Counted from the first letter of the stretch, positions 52,356-61,880 are shown. The stretch is 64,000 nt of DNA from Streptomyces rubradiris (GCF_016860525.1 NZ_BNEA01000015.1:1-64000), one strand, 5' to 3'. A program made the numbers and translations. The notes: generated from the sequence alone by a model not told the origin.

Positions 52356-54515
52356 TCAGCTCAGCGAACGCAGGGCCCGGCCGAGCCGTGCCACGCCGTC
52401 GGCGATGACACCGGGCGAGCCGGCCGCGTAGCCGAGGACCAGGCCGGGCGGCCCGGGAGACTGGCGGTGCCAGGACAACGGGTGGCACTTCACACCGTGC
52501 GCCAGCGCCGCCGCCGCGAACTCGGTGTCCGGTATGTCCCCGGGATACGTGACCGTCAGATGCAGACCCGCCGCCGCGCCGTGCACCACCGCGCCCGGCA
52601 ACTGCCCGGCCAGCGCGGCGATCATCGCGTCCCGCCGTCTGCGGTGGCGCCCGCGCACCAGCCTGAGGTGCCGCTCCAGTGCCCCGGACTCCATCAGCCG
52701 GGCGAGCACCAGCTGCGGCAGCACCGCGTTGCCCAGGTCGTTGAAGCGCTTGGCCTCGATGAGCGCGGAGCGGTACCGGTCCGGTGCCACCAGCCAGCCG
52801 ATCCTCAGCGCCGGCGCGAGCAGCTTCGAGGCGCTGCCCAGATAGCAGACCCGGTCGGCGAGCAGGGCACGCAGCGCGGGGACCGGGGGCCGGTCGTAGC
52901 GGTGCTCGGCGTCGTAGTCGTCCTCCAGGATCAGCCCGCCCGCCCGCGCCCACTCCAGCAGCTCACGCCGGCGTTCACCACTGGTGACCACCCCGGTGGG
53001 GAACTGGTGGGCGGGTGTGAGCAGGACGGCCCGGGCGCCGGTCGCCCGCAGCGCGTCCACCCGTACGCCGTGCTCGTCGACCGGCACCGGCGGGGTCACC
53101 AGGCCGCCGTTCGCCAGGTGCTGGCGGGCCCCCAGCGAGCCGGGGTCCTCCACCGCGACCGCGTCGACGCCGTCCGCGCGCAGCACCGGGTGCAGCAGCG
53201 TGAGCGCCTGCGCGGTGCCCGCGACGATCAGCACGGACTCCGGGTCGACCCGTACGCCACGCATCCGCGCCAGCCAGTCGGCGACGGCCCGCCGCAGCCG
53301 GGGCGCGCCGCGCGGGTCACCGTAGCCCAGGTGGTCGGCGGCCGACTCGGCGAGCACCGCGCGCTCGGCCCGCAGCCAGGCCGCCCGTGGGAAGACGGTG
53401 AGATCGGGCCGTCCGGGCGTGAAGTCGACGACGGCCGGGGCGGCCCGCAGCGCGTCGAAAACACCAGCCCCGGGCACCCCACCGAACAGCGGCCCGGTTG
53501 TGCCGGGGACGGCGGGTGTGTCATGGGGCGGTCCGACAGGGCTTCGGTGTCCGGATGTGCTGTGGACCGGCTCGGCGAGGTTCCGGTGCTCGGGTGCGTT
53601 CCGGATGGGCCTGGCCGGGCTTTGGTATGCGGGTGTGTCGTGGGCTGGTTCGGCGGGGCATTGGTGCCCGGGCACGCCCTTGCGCGGTCCAACCGGTCTT
53701 GGGCACCCGGGTACACCGTCGATGGGCGCCAGGCTTTCGTGCTCGGATGTGGCGTGGATCGGCCCGACGGGGCATTGGTGCCCGGGTACGCCGTTGACGG
53801 GCCTGACCGGGCTCAGGTACCCGGGGGCATCGTGGGTCGGCCCGGCCGGGCCCCTGTCCGTGGTCCCGCCGGGGTGGCCGCCGAGCGTGCCGTCGTGGCC
53901 AAGGCCGTCGGCGCCTCCTGTGCCCAGCGGGTCGGCGTATCGTCCGGCGGCACCTACTCCGGGTCCGTGGGTGTCGCCTCCGCCCAAACCTTCGACGTGC
54001 CCCTTGGCGTCTTGCGCCCGTGGCCCGTCGGCGCCATCCGTGGCCAGCGGGTTGGCACGCCGTCCGGCGCTGTCCACGTCGAGGCCGTCGGCGTGCCGGC
54101 TGGCATCACCCGCTCCCGGCCCGTCGTCACCGCTCGCCCCCAGCCCGTACGCATGCCCGTCGGCGTCCCCCACGCCGAACCCGGCCCCCGGACCCGTAGG
54201 TGCGGTGGTGGTGAACGGGGCGGCGACGACGATCGTGCCGGCGCGGCGGCGGCCCGTCACCTGGCCGTCTTCGGCGAGGCGCCGGTACGCCTCCGTGACC
54301 ACGCCCCGGGACACCCGGAGTTCGGCCGCGAGCACCCGGGTCGGCGGCAGCCGGCCGCCCACCGGGAGCCGGCCGTCCGCTATCGCCGCCCGCAGTCGCC
54401 CGGCCAGCCACTCCGCCTTGCCGCCGACGGGCACGTCCGCGACGGCCAGTTGGAGGAAGTCCGATCCGCGCGCCGTCCCGTTCACCGTGTCCCGCCCCTC
54501 GTCCACGCCGCTCAT
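52356..54515 (-). CDS. MocR/PdxR-type regulator with an expanded repetitive linker
   Basis: A 719-aa GntR-aminotransferase fusion. Residues 20-100 form the winged helix (AIADGRLPVGGRLPPTRVLA, SRGVVTEAYRRLAEDGQV). Residues 360-719 form a PLP fold-type-I aminotransferase domain with PLP lysine in CYLGSASKLLAPALRIGWLV and LILEDDYDAEHRYD. Between them lies a 250-residue linker, against some tens of residues in most MocR proteins. It has ADGL-type repeats (116-206) and degenerate 13-residue repeats (229-336, such as GVPGHQCPVGPIH). ATG 54515 is used. Such regulators often sense PLP; no pdx gene is adjacent. Confidence 0.9.
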   Translation of the reverse strand: MSGVDEGRDTVNGTARGSDFLQLAVADVPVGGKAEWLAGRLRAAIADGRLPVGGRLPPTRVLAAELRVSRGVVTEAYRRLAEDGQVTGRRRAGTIVVAAPFTTTAPTGPGAGFGVGDADGHAYGLGASGDDGPGAGDASRHADGLDVDSAGRRANPLATDGADGPRAQDAKGHVEGLGGGDTHGPGVGAAGRYADPLGTGGADGLGHDGTLGGHPGGTTDRGPAGPTHDAPGYLSPVRPVNGVPGHQCPVGPIHATSEHESLAPIDGVPGCPRPVGPRKGVPGHQCPAEPAHDTPAYQSPARPIRNAPEHRNLAEPVHSTSGHRSPVGPPHDTPAVPGTTGPLFGGVPGAGVFDALRAAPAVVDFTPGRPDLTVFPRAAWLRAERAVLAESAADHLGYGDPRGAPRLRRAVADWLARMRGVRVDPESVLIVAGTAQALTLLHPVLRADGVDAVAVEDPGSLGARQHLANGGLVTPPVPVDEHGVRVDALRATGARAVLLTPAHQFPTGVVTSGERRRELLEWARAGGLILEDDYDAEHRYDRPPVPALRALLADRVCYLGSASKLLAPALRIGWLVAPDRYRSALIEAKRFNDLGNAVLPQLVLARLMESGALERHLRLVRGRHRRRRDAMIAALAGQLPGAVVHGAAAGLHLTVTYPGDIPDTEFAAAALAHGVKCHPLSWHRQSPGPPGLVLGYAAGSPGVIADGVARLGRALRSLS

Positions 54516-54957
54516 GCTGCCACGCGCCCCGGCCCGCCCCGACGGCGACCGGGCAGGCTCAGGAGAGCAACTCCCGCTCCGGTGACCGCCGGTCAGACTC
54601 CCGAGTCGAGCTCCGTGATGGGAGCCGGACAGCCCTGACAGACAACTCCCCCTGCAAGGGCACCAGGTCTCCGACGACGAACTTCCGCGGGACGTCACCG
54701 ACCGCGCGCACCCCGTGCCGCTCGGCGAGCCGATCACCGGCCACCGGGGCACGATCCGCCTGGAAGCAGCGCGACGACGCGGTCCTCCAGCGGCGGCCGG
54801 CCGGACACCGCAGACCGACGCCCACTTTGATGGTGACCGGCCAGTACCCGAGGACCGACTCATGCCCCGGTGGTCTCCGGTCAGGTTCGAAGGCGAGCCC
54901 CGTGGCGGCGGCTGGCCAGGCCAGAGGGCAAACTCCCGTCCCTGCAAGCGTGACCGG
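54516..54957. other. Gap between the MocR and B3/B4-domain genes
   Basis: About 440 bases. Short related phrases recur (CAACTCCCGCTCCGGTGACC, CAACTCCCCCTGCAAGGGCA, AAACTCCCGTCCCTGCAAGC), suggesting decayed repeats. No gene is supported; the MocR promoter lies here. Confidence 0.4.
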
Positions 54958-55665
54958 TCAGGTCGCGAAGACGAAGTCCGGGGCGTCCGGCGTGAGGACG
55001 GCCGTCGTCGTGGTGGCCGTCCAGTGTGATGCCATCTCCTCCTCGACCGTCTTCAACACCTCCGCCACGGTGTCCGCGCCGCCGTCATGCATCGCTTCCG
55101 TCACCACCAGCACCCGCCCGGTCCCCGCGCCGACCGCCGAGTGCCCGCTCTGCCGGTGGGTCCAGCGGCGGGCGTGGGCCCGGCCCGCCGAGTCGACGAA
55201 GGTCACCTCGCCGGGCGCGGGATGCTCGTCCCCGCCGCCGAAGCGCGTGTACGTCTCGTCGCCGCGCGCCGGCCGGACCTCCAGCAGCGGCCCGTTGATC
55301 CGGTCGACGTCGAGCACCGCGACCGGCACCGCGTACGCCACTGAGACGGCGTTGCACAGGTCCACCAGGGGATGGATGCGCGGCAGCCCGCCCTCCTTGC
55401 GCAGCCGACGCAGCAGCGACTCCGAGGCCGACCGCACCTGCGTCGGCTTCACCCCCATCCGGCTGAAGGCCCGCCGCCAGGCCAGCACCTCGGGAAACTC
55501 ACCCTCGGCGGCCCGGGCCAGCCGCGCCACGGCCCGCGCGGTGTACACGGCGGCGGCCGGACCGGTGTCGGCCGGGGCAGCGACGCCGGCGGCGTACAGC
55601 GCGCCGGCGGACAGTTCGGGATACGCGGCCCGGACCGCGTCGGCATGCCGGAATCGCACGGTCAC
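54958..55665 (-). CDS. B3/B4 (tRNA-synthetase-like editing) domain protein
   Basis: A 235-aa stand-alone B3/B4 domain like that of phenylalanyl-tRNA synthetase beta subunits. Key segments are WRRAFSRMGVKPTQVRSASE, LLRRLRKEGGLPRIHPLVDL, CNAVSVAYAVPVAVLDVDRI and VTFVDSAGRAHARRWTHRQS. Relatives are free-standing proteins that may hydrolyse mischarged tRNA, unproven here. GTG 55665 was chosen; other upstream starts are possible because the frame stays open to 55860. Confidence 0.82.
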   Translation of the reverse strand: MTVRFRHADAVRAAYPELSAGALYAAGVAAPADTGPAAAVYTARAVARLARAAEGEFPEVLAWRRAFSRMGVKPTQVRSASESLLRRLRKEGGLPRIHPLVDLCNAVSVAYAVPVAVLDVDRINGPLLEVRPARGDETYTRFGGGDEHPAPGEVTFVDSAGRAHARRWTHRQSGHSAVGAGTGRVLVVTEAMHDGGADTVAEVLKTVEEEMASHWTATTTTAVLTPDAPDFVFAT

Positions 55666-55859
55666 GCCACCACCGTTCGCACACCGGGATTCGACGGAAC
55701 ACTCAACGGGACCTCCTCGGATGATGATCGACGGACCCCACCCTGTCCGACCGTTGGTCCGGCCACCAGGGCCAAAGAAGGTGCGGCGCACAGGTCCATA
55801 ACCCGGCGCGCGGCCGACGGCGGACGCCCTGCCCACCGGCCCCCGCACCGCGCGCGACA

Positions 55860-56056
55860 TCTCGGCGCTCCGGAAACAGCCGTACGAAAGCCGAGACCCG
55901 CGAGGGACCCCGGGCGCGCGACGGCACGCCGCCGGGCACCCGGATCGACATCACCTTCCTGGCCGGCGAGGACACCGCGACCCGGCTGGCGGCGGCCCGC
56001 GCGGTCAAGCGGCTCGGCTTCGTCCCCGTACCGCACATCTCCGCCCACCGCCAGGG
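55860..56056 (+). pseudogene. Fragment of methylenetetrahydrofolate reductase
   Basis: PPGTRIDITFLAGEDTATRL, AAARAVKRLGFVPVPHISAH matches the early barrel strands of MetF-like reductases. Similarity ends at about 56056, where the sequence changes to GAGAGGGCTGTCCCAGTG, which resembles Streptomyces IS termini. No start codon and no FAD-binding remainder are present. Confidence 0.65.
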
Positions 56057-56183
56057 CCCCTACGAGAGGGCTGTCCCAGTGATCGAGGGCCAGCCGGGGG
56101 CACCAGGCGTGTCCTGGTAATGTTCCCCGCATTTGGGTGGGCCTGGACGAGCCGAGGGCCTCAGATCATATGGAGGCCGTGCG

Positions 56184-56615
56184 GTGCGGTTCGTCTGCCG
56201 GAACTTCGGACTGTCGGATCTGCCGCGGCGCGGGCTCACCCCGCGGGAGGCTCCCCTGGAAGTGCTTCTGCTCGACGTCGAGGCAGAGCTCTCCATCTGG
56301 CAACAGGGGCGGGTGGTGTGGTCGGAAGAGGCGTTCCCCGCGGCCGAGTTGGCGTACCACTTGGCGCTCTGACTGCGGAGGCCGACTGCCGCCCAAGAGG
56401 ACTTCCAGCTCGACTCGATGCAGGCGGCGGAGGGACTGATCCGCATCGTGAACTCCGTCGACGGCTGGCGGGTCGGCTCCATCCTCACGCCGGACGTCTG
56501 GACCGCTCCCGTCACCTGGGACGTCTTGGTGGCGGCGATCGAACAGTTCGACCGCTCCGTGCGCGAGGGTGTTGCCGCGATGGGTATCGAGCCTGCCTTC
56601 ATCCCGGAGCCCTGA
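56184..56615 (+). pseudogene. Hypothetical DUF7878-like gene interrupted by an in-frame TGA
   Basis: From GTG 56184 (GGAGG upstream) the protein reads RFVCRNFGLSDLPRRGLTPR, LEVLLLDVEAELSIWQQGRV, AAELAYHLAL. It then meets TGA at 56370-56372 and continues in the same frame as LRRPTAAQEDFQLDSMQAAE, GLIRIVNSVDGWRVGSIL to the stop at 56615. A single nonsense codon splits an otherwise intact 143-residue frame. A pseudogene is the simplest reading. The family name is from memory. Confidence 0.7.
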
Positions 56616-56689
56616 CGGCCGGGACAGGCCTGTTGCGCACGGCGGAACGATCGCCGCGCTGCGGCCAGGAGGGAGCGGATCGGGTTCGC

Positions 56690-56850
56690 TGACGGGCGGC
56701 CGTGGAGACTGCCGCTGGAGGATCTGGTGCTGCTGGCGGCCGCGTATCGGCGGGCCAACCTTGGCGCTGCGACAGCTCGCTTCCGCTGTTCGTGGTGTCG
56801 AAGTCCGCCGCCGGCCGCGTCATCGACCGGGCGCGGCTGCAGGGTCGGGT
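56690..56850 (+). mobile_element. 5' remnant of an IS5-family transposase
   Basis: LPLEDLVLLAAAYRRANLAL, RQLA, then after a frameshift VVSKSAAGRVID, the same HTH seen at 26810-27043 on the other strand. The catalytic domain is missing. Confidence 0.65.
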
Positions 56851-56905
56851 GACCAGCAGTCGAGCAGGTCAGCCCGCAGACCCAAGGTCATTCACGGGTC
56901 GGCCT

Positions 56906-57700
56906 TCAGGGAGAGCAGGTGGGCAGGATGGTGGTGAGCTGGTTCAGGTCGTCCGGGCGGACGCGGATTCCGGGAAGCCACAGGTGCTTTCCATGCCGTG
57001 TGACCTGGATCCAGATGCTGGTGTGTTTGTGGTTCTCGTCGGTGACGGTGACACCGTTGGCGATGGTGCAGCGTGCCTGGAGCAGGTCGTGGTGCCAGAC
57101 ACGGTCGGCGGAGTTGGAGGTCACGTAGGGGCGGTAGGGGTTGTAGGCGAGGGACAGCGCGCATTCGTGCGTACGGGGTTCCTGGCATTTCTTCTCGACA
57201 TTGTGGACGAGAACACCGGCGGTGCCGCTTTCATCCGGGCTTCCCTTGGCGCTCTGCGCCGCATCGGAGGCACCGCGCGGGAGCAGCGCGAACAGCAGTC
57301 CCGCTACGAGCGCACCCCCGGCGGCAGCGGCCACGGCGATGCCGCCGCGACTGGACAGGGCGCCACGCAGCCGACGCCACCAGGCAGGTCGGGAGCGGGA
57401 AGACGGACCGGCAGCGCCGGCGGTGTAGGTGCCGGCCGGTACGTCGGGCCGGTTCCGGTCGGCCGCCTCCCACAGCGCGCGGTACTCGGCGGGGTCCGCG
57501 CCCAACGCCCGGCACAGGTCCCTCACCACACCCCACGCCGGCACGGTCTCGCCGCGGAAGTAGCGGGAGAGCGACGAGTCGCTGATACGGACCTGCGCCT
57601 CCAGGCTGCGGAGCGTACGCCCCGATTGCTGCTGCAGGCTCCGCAGCGCGTCCCCCAGCCGCCGTGCTGCCGCACCCCGGTCTGATTGTTGGCCGGTCAT
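56906..57700 (-). CDS. XRE-type HTH protein with one membrane span and an extracytoplasmic domain
   Basis: A 264-aa membrane-bound regulator. Residues 12-75 are a helix-turn-helix (LRSLEAQVRISDSSLSRYFR, GETVPAWGVVRDLCRALGAD). Residues 120-140 (IAVAAAAGGALVAGLLFALL) form a single membrane helix. The C-terminal 120 residues lie outside and contain four cysteines (Cys172, Cys180, one in ARCTIANG and one in LPTCSP) and a compact beta-like domain. GAAGG precedes ATG 57700. Such proteins are common in Streptomyces; sensing of an external signal is plausible. It is divergent from a small secreted peptide. Confidence 0.82.
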   Translation of the reverse strand: MTGQQSDRGAAARRLGDALRSLQQQSGRTLRSLEAQVRISDSSLSRYFRGETVPAWGVVRDLCRALGADPAEYRALWEAADRNRPDVPAGTYTAGAAGPSSRSRPAWWRRLRGALSSRGGIAVAAAAGGALVAGLLFALLPRGASDAAQSAKGSPDESGTAGVLVHNVEKKCQEPRTHECALSLAYNPYRPYVTSNSADRVWHHDLLQARCTIANGVTVTDENHKHTSIWIQVTRHGKHLWLPGIRVRPDDLNQLTTILPTCSP

Positions 57701-57969
57701 CGATCGGGGCCTTCCTGAAGGGCGGGGCAACAGCGTCCCGCCGACTGACCCATGTCCCGGGACAGGCGTGTCCCAGCAGGTCAGGACTCTATTTATCCCG
57801 ACATCGGTGAAGCAACCGGGATCTGGTTGTGAAGGTGCAGCTTCCTGCGCAAACTCGGCATACCGGCTGAGCGGATCACCCTGGAGGGTGAGCGTGCCGG
57901 TGGTCTGGCCCGTGCCGGCGGATGCCGTACGGACCGACTTCACCCACCCCTACCGAAAGGATGTTCATC

Positions 57970-58251
57970 ATGCGGGTGCGCACCACACTGTCCGCCTTCG
58001 CGGCGATCGCGGTGACCGGTCTCGGTCTGGCGTCCGCGGCTCCCGCCGTCGCGGTCCCCGGCACGGCGTCCCACCGGGCGGCCGCTGTCCAGGCGGCCGA
58101 CAGCCTCGACATCCACCGCGGCAAGTACATGACCTTGAGCGGCTGCCAGACGGCCGGCCAGCAGGGCATCGACCGTGGGCACTGGGACCGTTACCAGTGC
58201 GCCGAGGGCAACATGTGGCCCTGGAAGTGGAACCTGTGGACCAACCGCTGA
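57970..58251 (+). CDS. Small secreted protein
   Basis: A 93-aa exported protein. The signal peptide (RVRTTLSAFAAIAVTGLGLA, SAAPAVA) is cleaved near residue 27. The mature part, about 65 residues, has two Cys (TLSGCQTAGQQGIDRGHW, YQCAEG), one possible disulfide, and a Trp-rich end (NMWPWKWNLWTNR). GAAAGG lies 9 bases before ATG 57970; an ATG at 57961 is less favoured. A strong terminator follows. It is divergent from the membrane XRE gene. No family is recognised; a signalling or inhibitor role is a guess. Confidence 0.75.
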   Translation: MRVRTTLSAFAAIAVTGLGLASAAPAVAVPGTASHRAAAVQAADSLDIHRGKYMTLSGCQTAGQQGIDRGHWDRYQCAEGNMWPWKWNLWTNR

Positions 58252-58263
58252 CAACGTGACGCT

Positions 58264-58302
58264 GTCGGTGGCCTCCGCTCATACGGGGGGGAGGCCACCG
58301 AC
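58264..58302 (+). terminator. Terminator after the small secreted protein gene
   Basis: A perfect 13-bp stem, GTCGGTGGCCTCC at 58264-58276 paired with 58290-58302, with a 13-base loop, begins 12 bases past the stop at 58251. It also faces the end of the convergent pseudogene and may act both ways. Confidence 0.85.
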
Positions 58303-58710
58303 GGCCGGCAACCGCTGACCATCTCGGCCACCCGCCTTCCCCGGCCCACTCGCCGGTGGACGGTGGGCACGGCCACGATCACGACGATCCCGCTCAGGCC
58401 ATCGGGGGCGCCCTGCTCCTCGCTTCCGCCCACGGCGAGAGAGCGGCAGGGCCTCCCGCAATTCCTCGTCGGCGACCCCGTTCTGGCGGGCCAAGCCGTG
58501 GTGGAACCGCGACTGGTCCATCTTCCCGAGCGCGGTCAGCGCGGAGATGATGACGAGGCCGCGGTCGCGCTTGGACAGGCCCTCGCGCTCCCAGACCTCG
58601 TCGAAGAGGACCCTGCCGGTGTAGTCGACCGGTTCGGCCACCACCAGGGCCGGGTTGCCGTGTTCGGCCTCGGCGTGGACGAACGCCCTTGCCATCCAGC
58701 AGTCGGTCAT
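58303..58710 (-). pseudogene. Truncated carboxymuconolactone decarboxylase-like gene
   Basis: From ATG 58710 the frame reads VLFDEVWEREGLSKRDRGLV, IISALTALGKMDQSRFHHGL, ARQNGVADEELREAL. This is a CMD/AhpD-like domain. The expected THLAFYAGWPNA-type ending is replaced by basic low-complexity sequence after LREAL, indicating a frameshift near 58450. The protein would still be translated to 58279 but without the helix that completes the fold, so it is treated as a pseudogene. Confidence 0.65.
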
Positions 58711-58854
58711 GTGCCGACCGGATCGACACCTGACAGTGCTGGGTCAAGCCGCACGGGCGAGTCCGTGAGTCCCTGGTGGCCCGGCCTCGAACAGCACGGC
58801 GGCCGAACCTTCGGGAGTGTCGGCCGTCCGCGTCGCCGCTGCACCACCGGGCGC

Positions 58855-59640
58855 TTACGGTTTCCGCGCCACGCCGACGTAGAGGGGCACCTGTTCGTCG
58901 GCGAACTCCTGGTCAGGCTCCGGGTGCCAGTCGGTGACGACCTGTACGCCCGGGTCGATCAGGTCAAGGCCCGCGAAGAACCGGGCGACTTCGTCCCGTG
59001 AGCGTACTTGCGCCGGCACGCCACTCTTCCGGTAGATGTCGACGGCCTTGGCCCACCCGGCAGGATCGAAGTCGCCCGTCACGTGCGAGAGCATCAGGAA
59101 GCTGCCGGAGGAGAGCGGGGCCAAGAGGTTGTCTACGAGCTCGTAGGGCCGGTACTCGTCGGAGACGAAATGCAAGAGGGCCACGAGCGAGAGAGCGACA
59201 GGTTCCTCGAAGTCGAGGATCTCCTTGGCGCTTTCGATGATCTTCTCGGGCTCGCGGACATCCGCCTCGATGTACTTCGTCACCCCCTCGGGGGTGCTCC
59301 GGAGCAGCGCCTCCGCATGACGGAGAACGATGGGGTCGTTGTCGACGTACACCACACGTGCTCGCGGGTTGACCGCTTGTACGACCTGGTGGAGGTTGGG
59401 CTCGGTCGGGATACCGGTTCCGATGTCGAGGAACTGGGTCACACCGCGTTCAGCCAACAGTCGCGCAGCTCGGTTCATGAAGCTCCTGTTGGTGCGAGCG
59501 GCGGTCCTGACGGCCGGCAGGAACGACATGACCCTCTCCGCGGCCTCCTTGTCGACCGGGCAGCTGTCCTTGCCGCCAAGGTAGTAGTCATACATGCGCG
59601 CCGGGTGGGGCCGGCTGGTGTCAATGGGCTTCGATGTCAT
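58855..59640 (-). CDS. SAV2177-type SAM-dependent methyltransferase
   Basis: A 261-aa member of the actinomycete DUF574/Methyltransf_19 family. It begins with the family mark DTSRPHPARMYDYYLGGKDS and has the SAM loop QFLDIGTGIPTEPNLHQVVQ, then VVYVDNDPIVLRHAEALL and LLHFVSDEYRPYELVDNL. Streptomyces carry dozens of such genes, often next to HTH/DUF397 pairs; function is unknown. ATG 59640 has GGAATAACG upstream. All core motifs are present, so it is probably intact. Confidence 0.9.
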   Translation of the reverse strand: MTSKPIDTSRPHPARMYDYYLGGKDSCPVDKEAAERVMSFLPAVRTAARTNRSFMNRAARLLAERGVTQFLDIGTGIPTEPNLHQVVQAVNPRARVVYVDNDPIVLRHAEALLRSTPEGVTKYIEADVREPEKIIESAKEILDFEEPVALSLVALLHFVSDEYRPYELVDNLLAPLSSGSFLMLSHVTGDFDPAGWAKAVDIYRKSGVPAQVRSRDEVARFFAGLDLIDPGVQVVTDWHPEPDQEFADEQVPLYVGVARKP

Positions 59641-60039
59641 CGTTATTCCGTGTGCCCTTCATAAGTGGAACCGCGGCTTCAGGGTGCGGATGACGCGGGG
59701 CTCAGGAGAGGAGGACCTGGCGCGCCGGCCCAAGACGACGGCCGGCACGGTCGGGGCGGACTTCCGTTCACTCACGCCGGGTTCCCTCTCCCTTCTGCCA
59801 GGCGGCAACGTGCTGACGTGTGCCACGGCATCCGCCTGGCACACGGACTGCGGCCCCCGCTGCGCAGGTTGCGGAGTGGGGCTCGCCAACACCACAGACT
59901 AGCCAGCTCAGTTGCGTGGCGCCGAGCCGGCTTCGGCAGTTCCTCGGCGCATGGCCCGCCGGGTGCTCCGGACCGGGGGCGAGCCGCGAGGGCGCCGCAC
60001 AGCTGCCGGTCGGCAGCGGGTCGCCCACGAAGGAGGACC
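59641..60039. other. Gap with no supported gene
   Basis: About 400 bases between the methyltransferase and the next hypothetical gene. Minus-strand frames are open, but codon use and family similarity are lacking. It should hold the methyltransferase promoter. Confidence 0.4.
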
Positions 60040-60495
60040 CTATACGTCCTCGGCCGGCTGACGGGTGAGGCGTAGTTCCAGTTCTGCGGTAGCCAGCATG
60101 CGTACGATGTCGATCGGGAGAGCGGCGAGTTCCCTCCTGACGATCCGGTCCGGGTCGAGCCGGCGTGTCCGTCCATCGACCCCAGTGGCCTCGATGACGT
60201 AACGGTATCCGCCGGATGTGGCGGAGTCGCGTTCCGCCTGCCAACGTGCGCCGTGCCGTCGAATCAGGAAGTCGGAGAGGTGACACAGCAGGTCCTCGTG
60301 CAGCGCCAGCCAGTCGGGGTGCCCGAATTCATCGAGTGGCGCCCGCGAGACCCAGCCCTGGAGCGCCGGGATGAGACTCGTGGGGTCGCGGGCATAAGCC
60401 TCCGAAGGCACCCCCAGCATGTCCGCTACATCGACGGTGGCCCGGTGTACCTGCTCAGCCCATTCCTGGATGTCCGGTCGGCTTTCTTTGGGCAT
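60040..60495 (-). CDS. Hypothetical protein
   Basis: A 151-aa acidic, helical protein: EWAEQVHRATVDVADMLGVP, ALHEDLLCHLSDFLIRRHGA, RWQAERDSATSGGYRYVIEA and LAALPIDIVRMLATAELELR. AGAAGG lies 9 bases before ATG 60495. I do not recognise the family; codon use looks genuine. Confidence 0.7.
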   Translation of the reverse strand: MPKESRPDIQEWAEQVHRATVDVADMLGVPSEAYARDPTSLIPALQGWVSRAPLDEFGHPDWLALHEDLLCHLSDFLIRRHGARWQAERDSATSGGYRYVIEATGVDGRTRRLDPDRIVRRELAALPIDIVRMLATAELELRLTRQPAEDV

Positions 60496-60803
60496 CTTGT
60501 GCGCCTTCTGGTGGATTTCGTCCGCTGAGAGCAGGGATGGTACTTCGCCGTCGCCTTGGCAGAGGGTGTGTCGCGAAGGCGTAGGGAGAATCATGGTTCT
60601 CAGGGCCGATCCGCCTGGCCCGGCTCGGCCGCTGCGGCAGCGCACGCGCTGCGTGCCGGTGGGACAACGACTCCGGGCGGCGCGCGCGGTGAGCGTGGGC
60701 GCCGCCCGGAGCGACGTGAAGGCGAGGAAAGCGAAAGGACTTGTTCAGTCGAAGAAGGGAGAAGGAAGCCCTTTCATGGCCTCGCCACGGGTGACGTCAA
60801 CAC
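60496..60803. other. Gap upstream of the hypothetical gene
   Basis: About 300 bases between the hypothetical gene at 60495 and the following pseudogene. The stretch AAGGCGAGGAAAGCGAAAGG near 60720 is purine-rich. No gene is supported. Confidence 0.35.
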
Positions 60804-61880
60804 TCAGCCGGGGATCAGGTCGCGCAGGTTTTCGACGGTGATGACGCGGGAGTGGGGGCGCAGTTCCTCCGGACGTTCCAGACCGATGTAGGTGACGGGC
60901 TCGTCGGGGACCGGCCCTCCGTCCCAGAGGTCGACTGCCGTGACGCCGTCGGACATCAGACCGACGAGGTGGCGCACCGTCAGGTACTCGCGCTCCACGA
61001 CCGCCCGCACCACCGTGGACACCGACGTCTGGTTCTCCTCGACCCGGTTGGCCGAGGAGATGCCCCGCAAGGCGCAGGTGCGGCCACTTCGCGTGCCACC
61101 GGCCGTCGTAGTCGCGCCTGAACACCAGGGGAAGCGCCACCCGGCCCGTCCCCCGCAGCTCCTACTTCCTCCGCACCGTTCGCGGCTCGAACGGCCGGCC
61201 CTGCTGCTCCCCCTCACGCAGCATCCCGCCGAAGAAAGGTTCTGCGGCCGTCTCGAAATCTTCGCCCGCGTAGATGTTGACCTGCGCTGAGAGACGTGCA
61301 GGAAAGCCAGGAGTCGGCGCAGCAGTCGGTGTTGAGCAGCAGGGCCGAGAGGTCGTAGTCGGTTCGCTTCTCGGTCTGCTTCCAGTACACGAAGAAACGA
61401 AGCAGCTCGCCTTCGACCGCCGGGACCGTACCGCGCGGGAGCACACCGAGCCCAGCCGGGGCCGCCTTGCCGCTGAGCGGGAGCGCCACGTCGAGGATGT
61501 CGGGGTCCACCAGCAGCCGACCGGGCGCGGAGAGTCTACGGCGTACCTCGGCGTCGAGGGCGGCGATCAGGCGGTCGCGGTCGGCGGCCGGGACCGGGGG
61601 CCGCATGTCGGGAGCAACCCAGCCGCGGCCCCCGATTGACGAAGACCCGGGGTCTGCCGCTCTCCCGCTCCCGGTTGAGGAAGTGCTCACGGACCGAGAG
61701 CACGACCCGGCCGGAGACCTCGGGAGCGACCCGCACCGCGGCGTCCACCACCGCGTCACGCTCGTCCTGGCCGGCGGCGACCCGCAGCAGGTCCAGCGGC
61801 TCGGGCTGCCCGCCAAGGCCAGGTACAGGACGGTGAGTTCGCCGTCCAGGTCGCGCCCGAGGTACAGCACGGTCACCCGG
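60804..61880 (-). pseudogene. Multiply frameshifted actinomycete gene of unknown function
   Basis: One ancestral protein of about 350 aa can be followed through several frames. MTVLYLGRDLDGELTVLYLA leads to VDAAVRVAPEVSGRVVLSVR, then DRDRLIAALDAEVRRRLSAP, VYWKQTEKRTDYDLSALLLN, NIYAGEDFETAAEPFFGGML, RVALPLVFRRDYDGRWHAKW and finally VVRAVVEREYLTVRHLVGLM to a stop at 60804. At least four frame changes are needed. The YDLSALLLN segment recalls TerD-like proteins, but the family is not certain. Confidence 0.7.
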
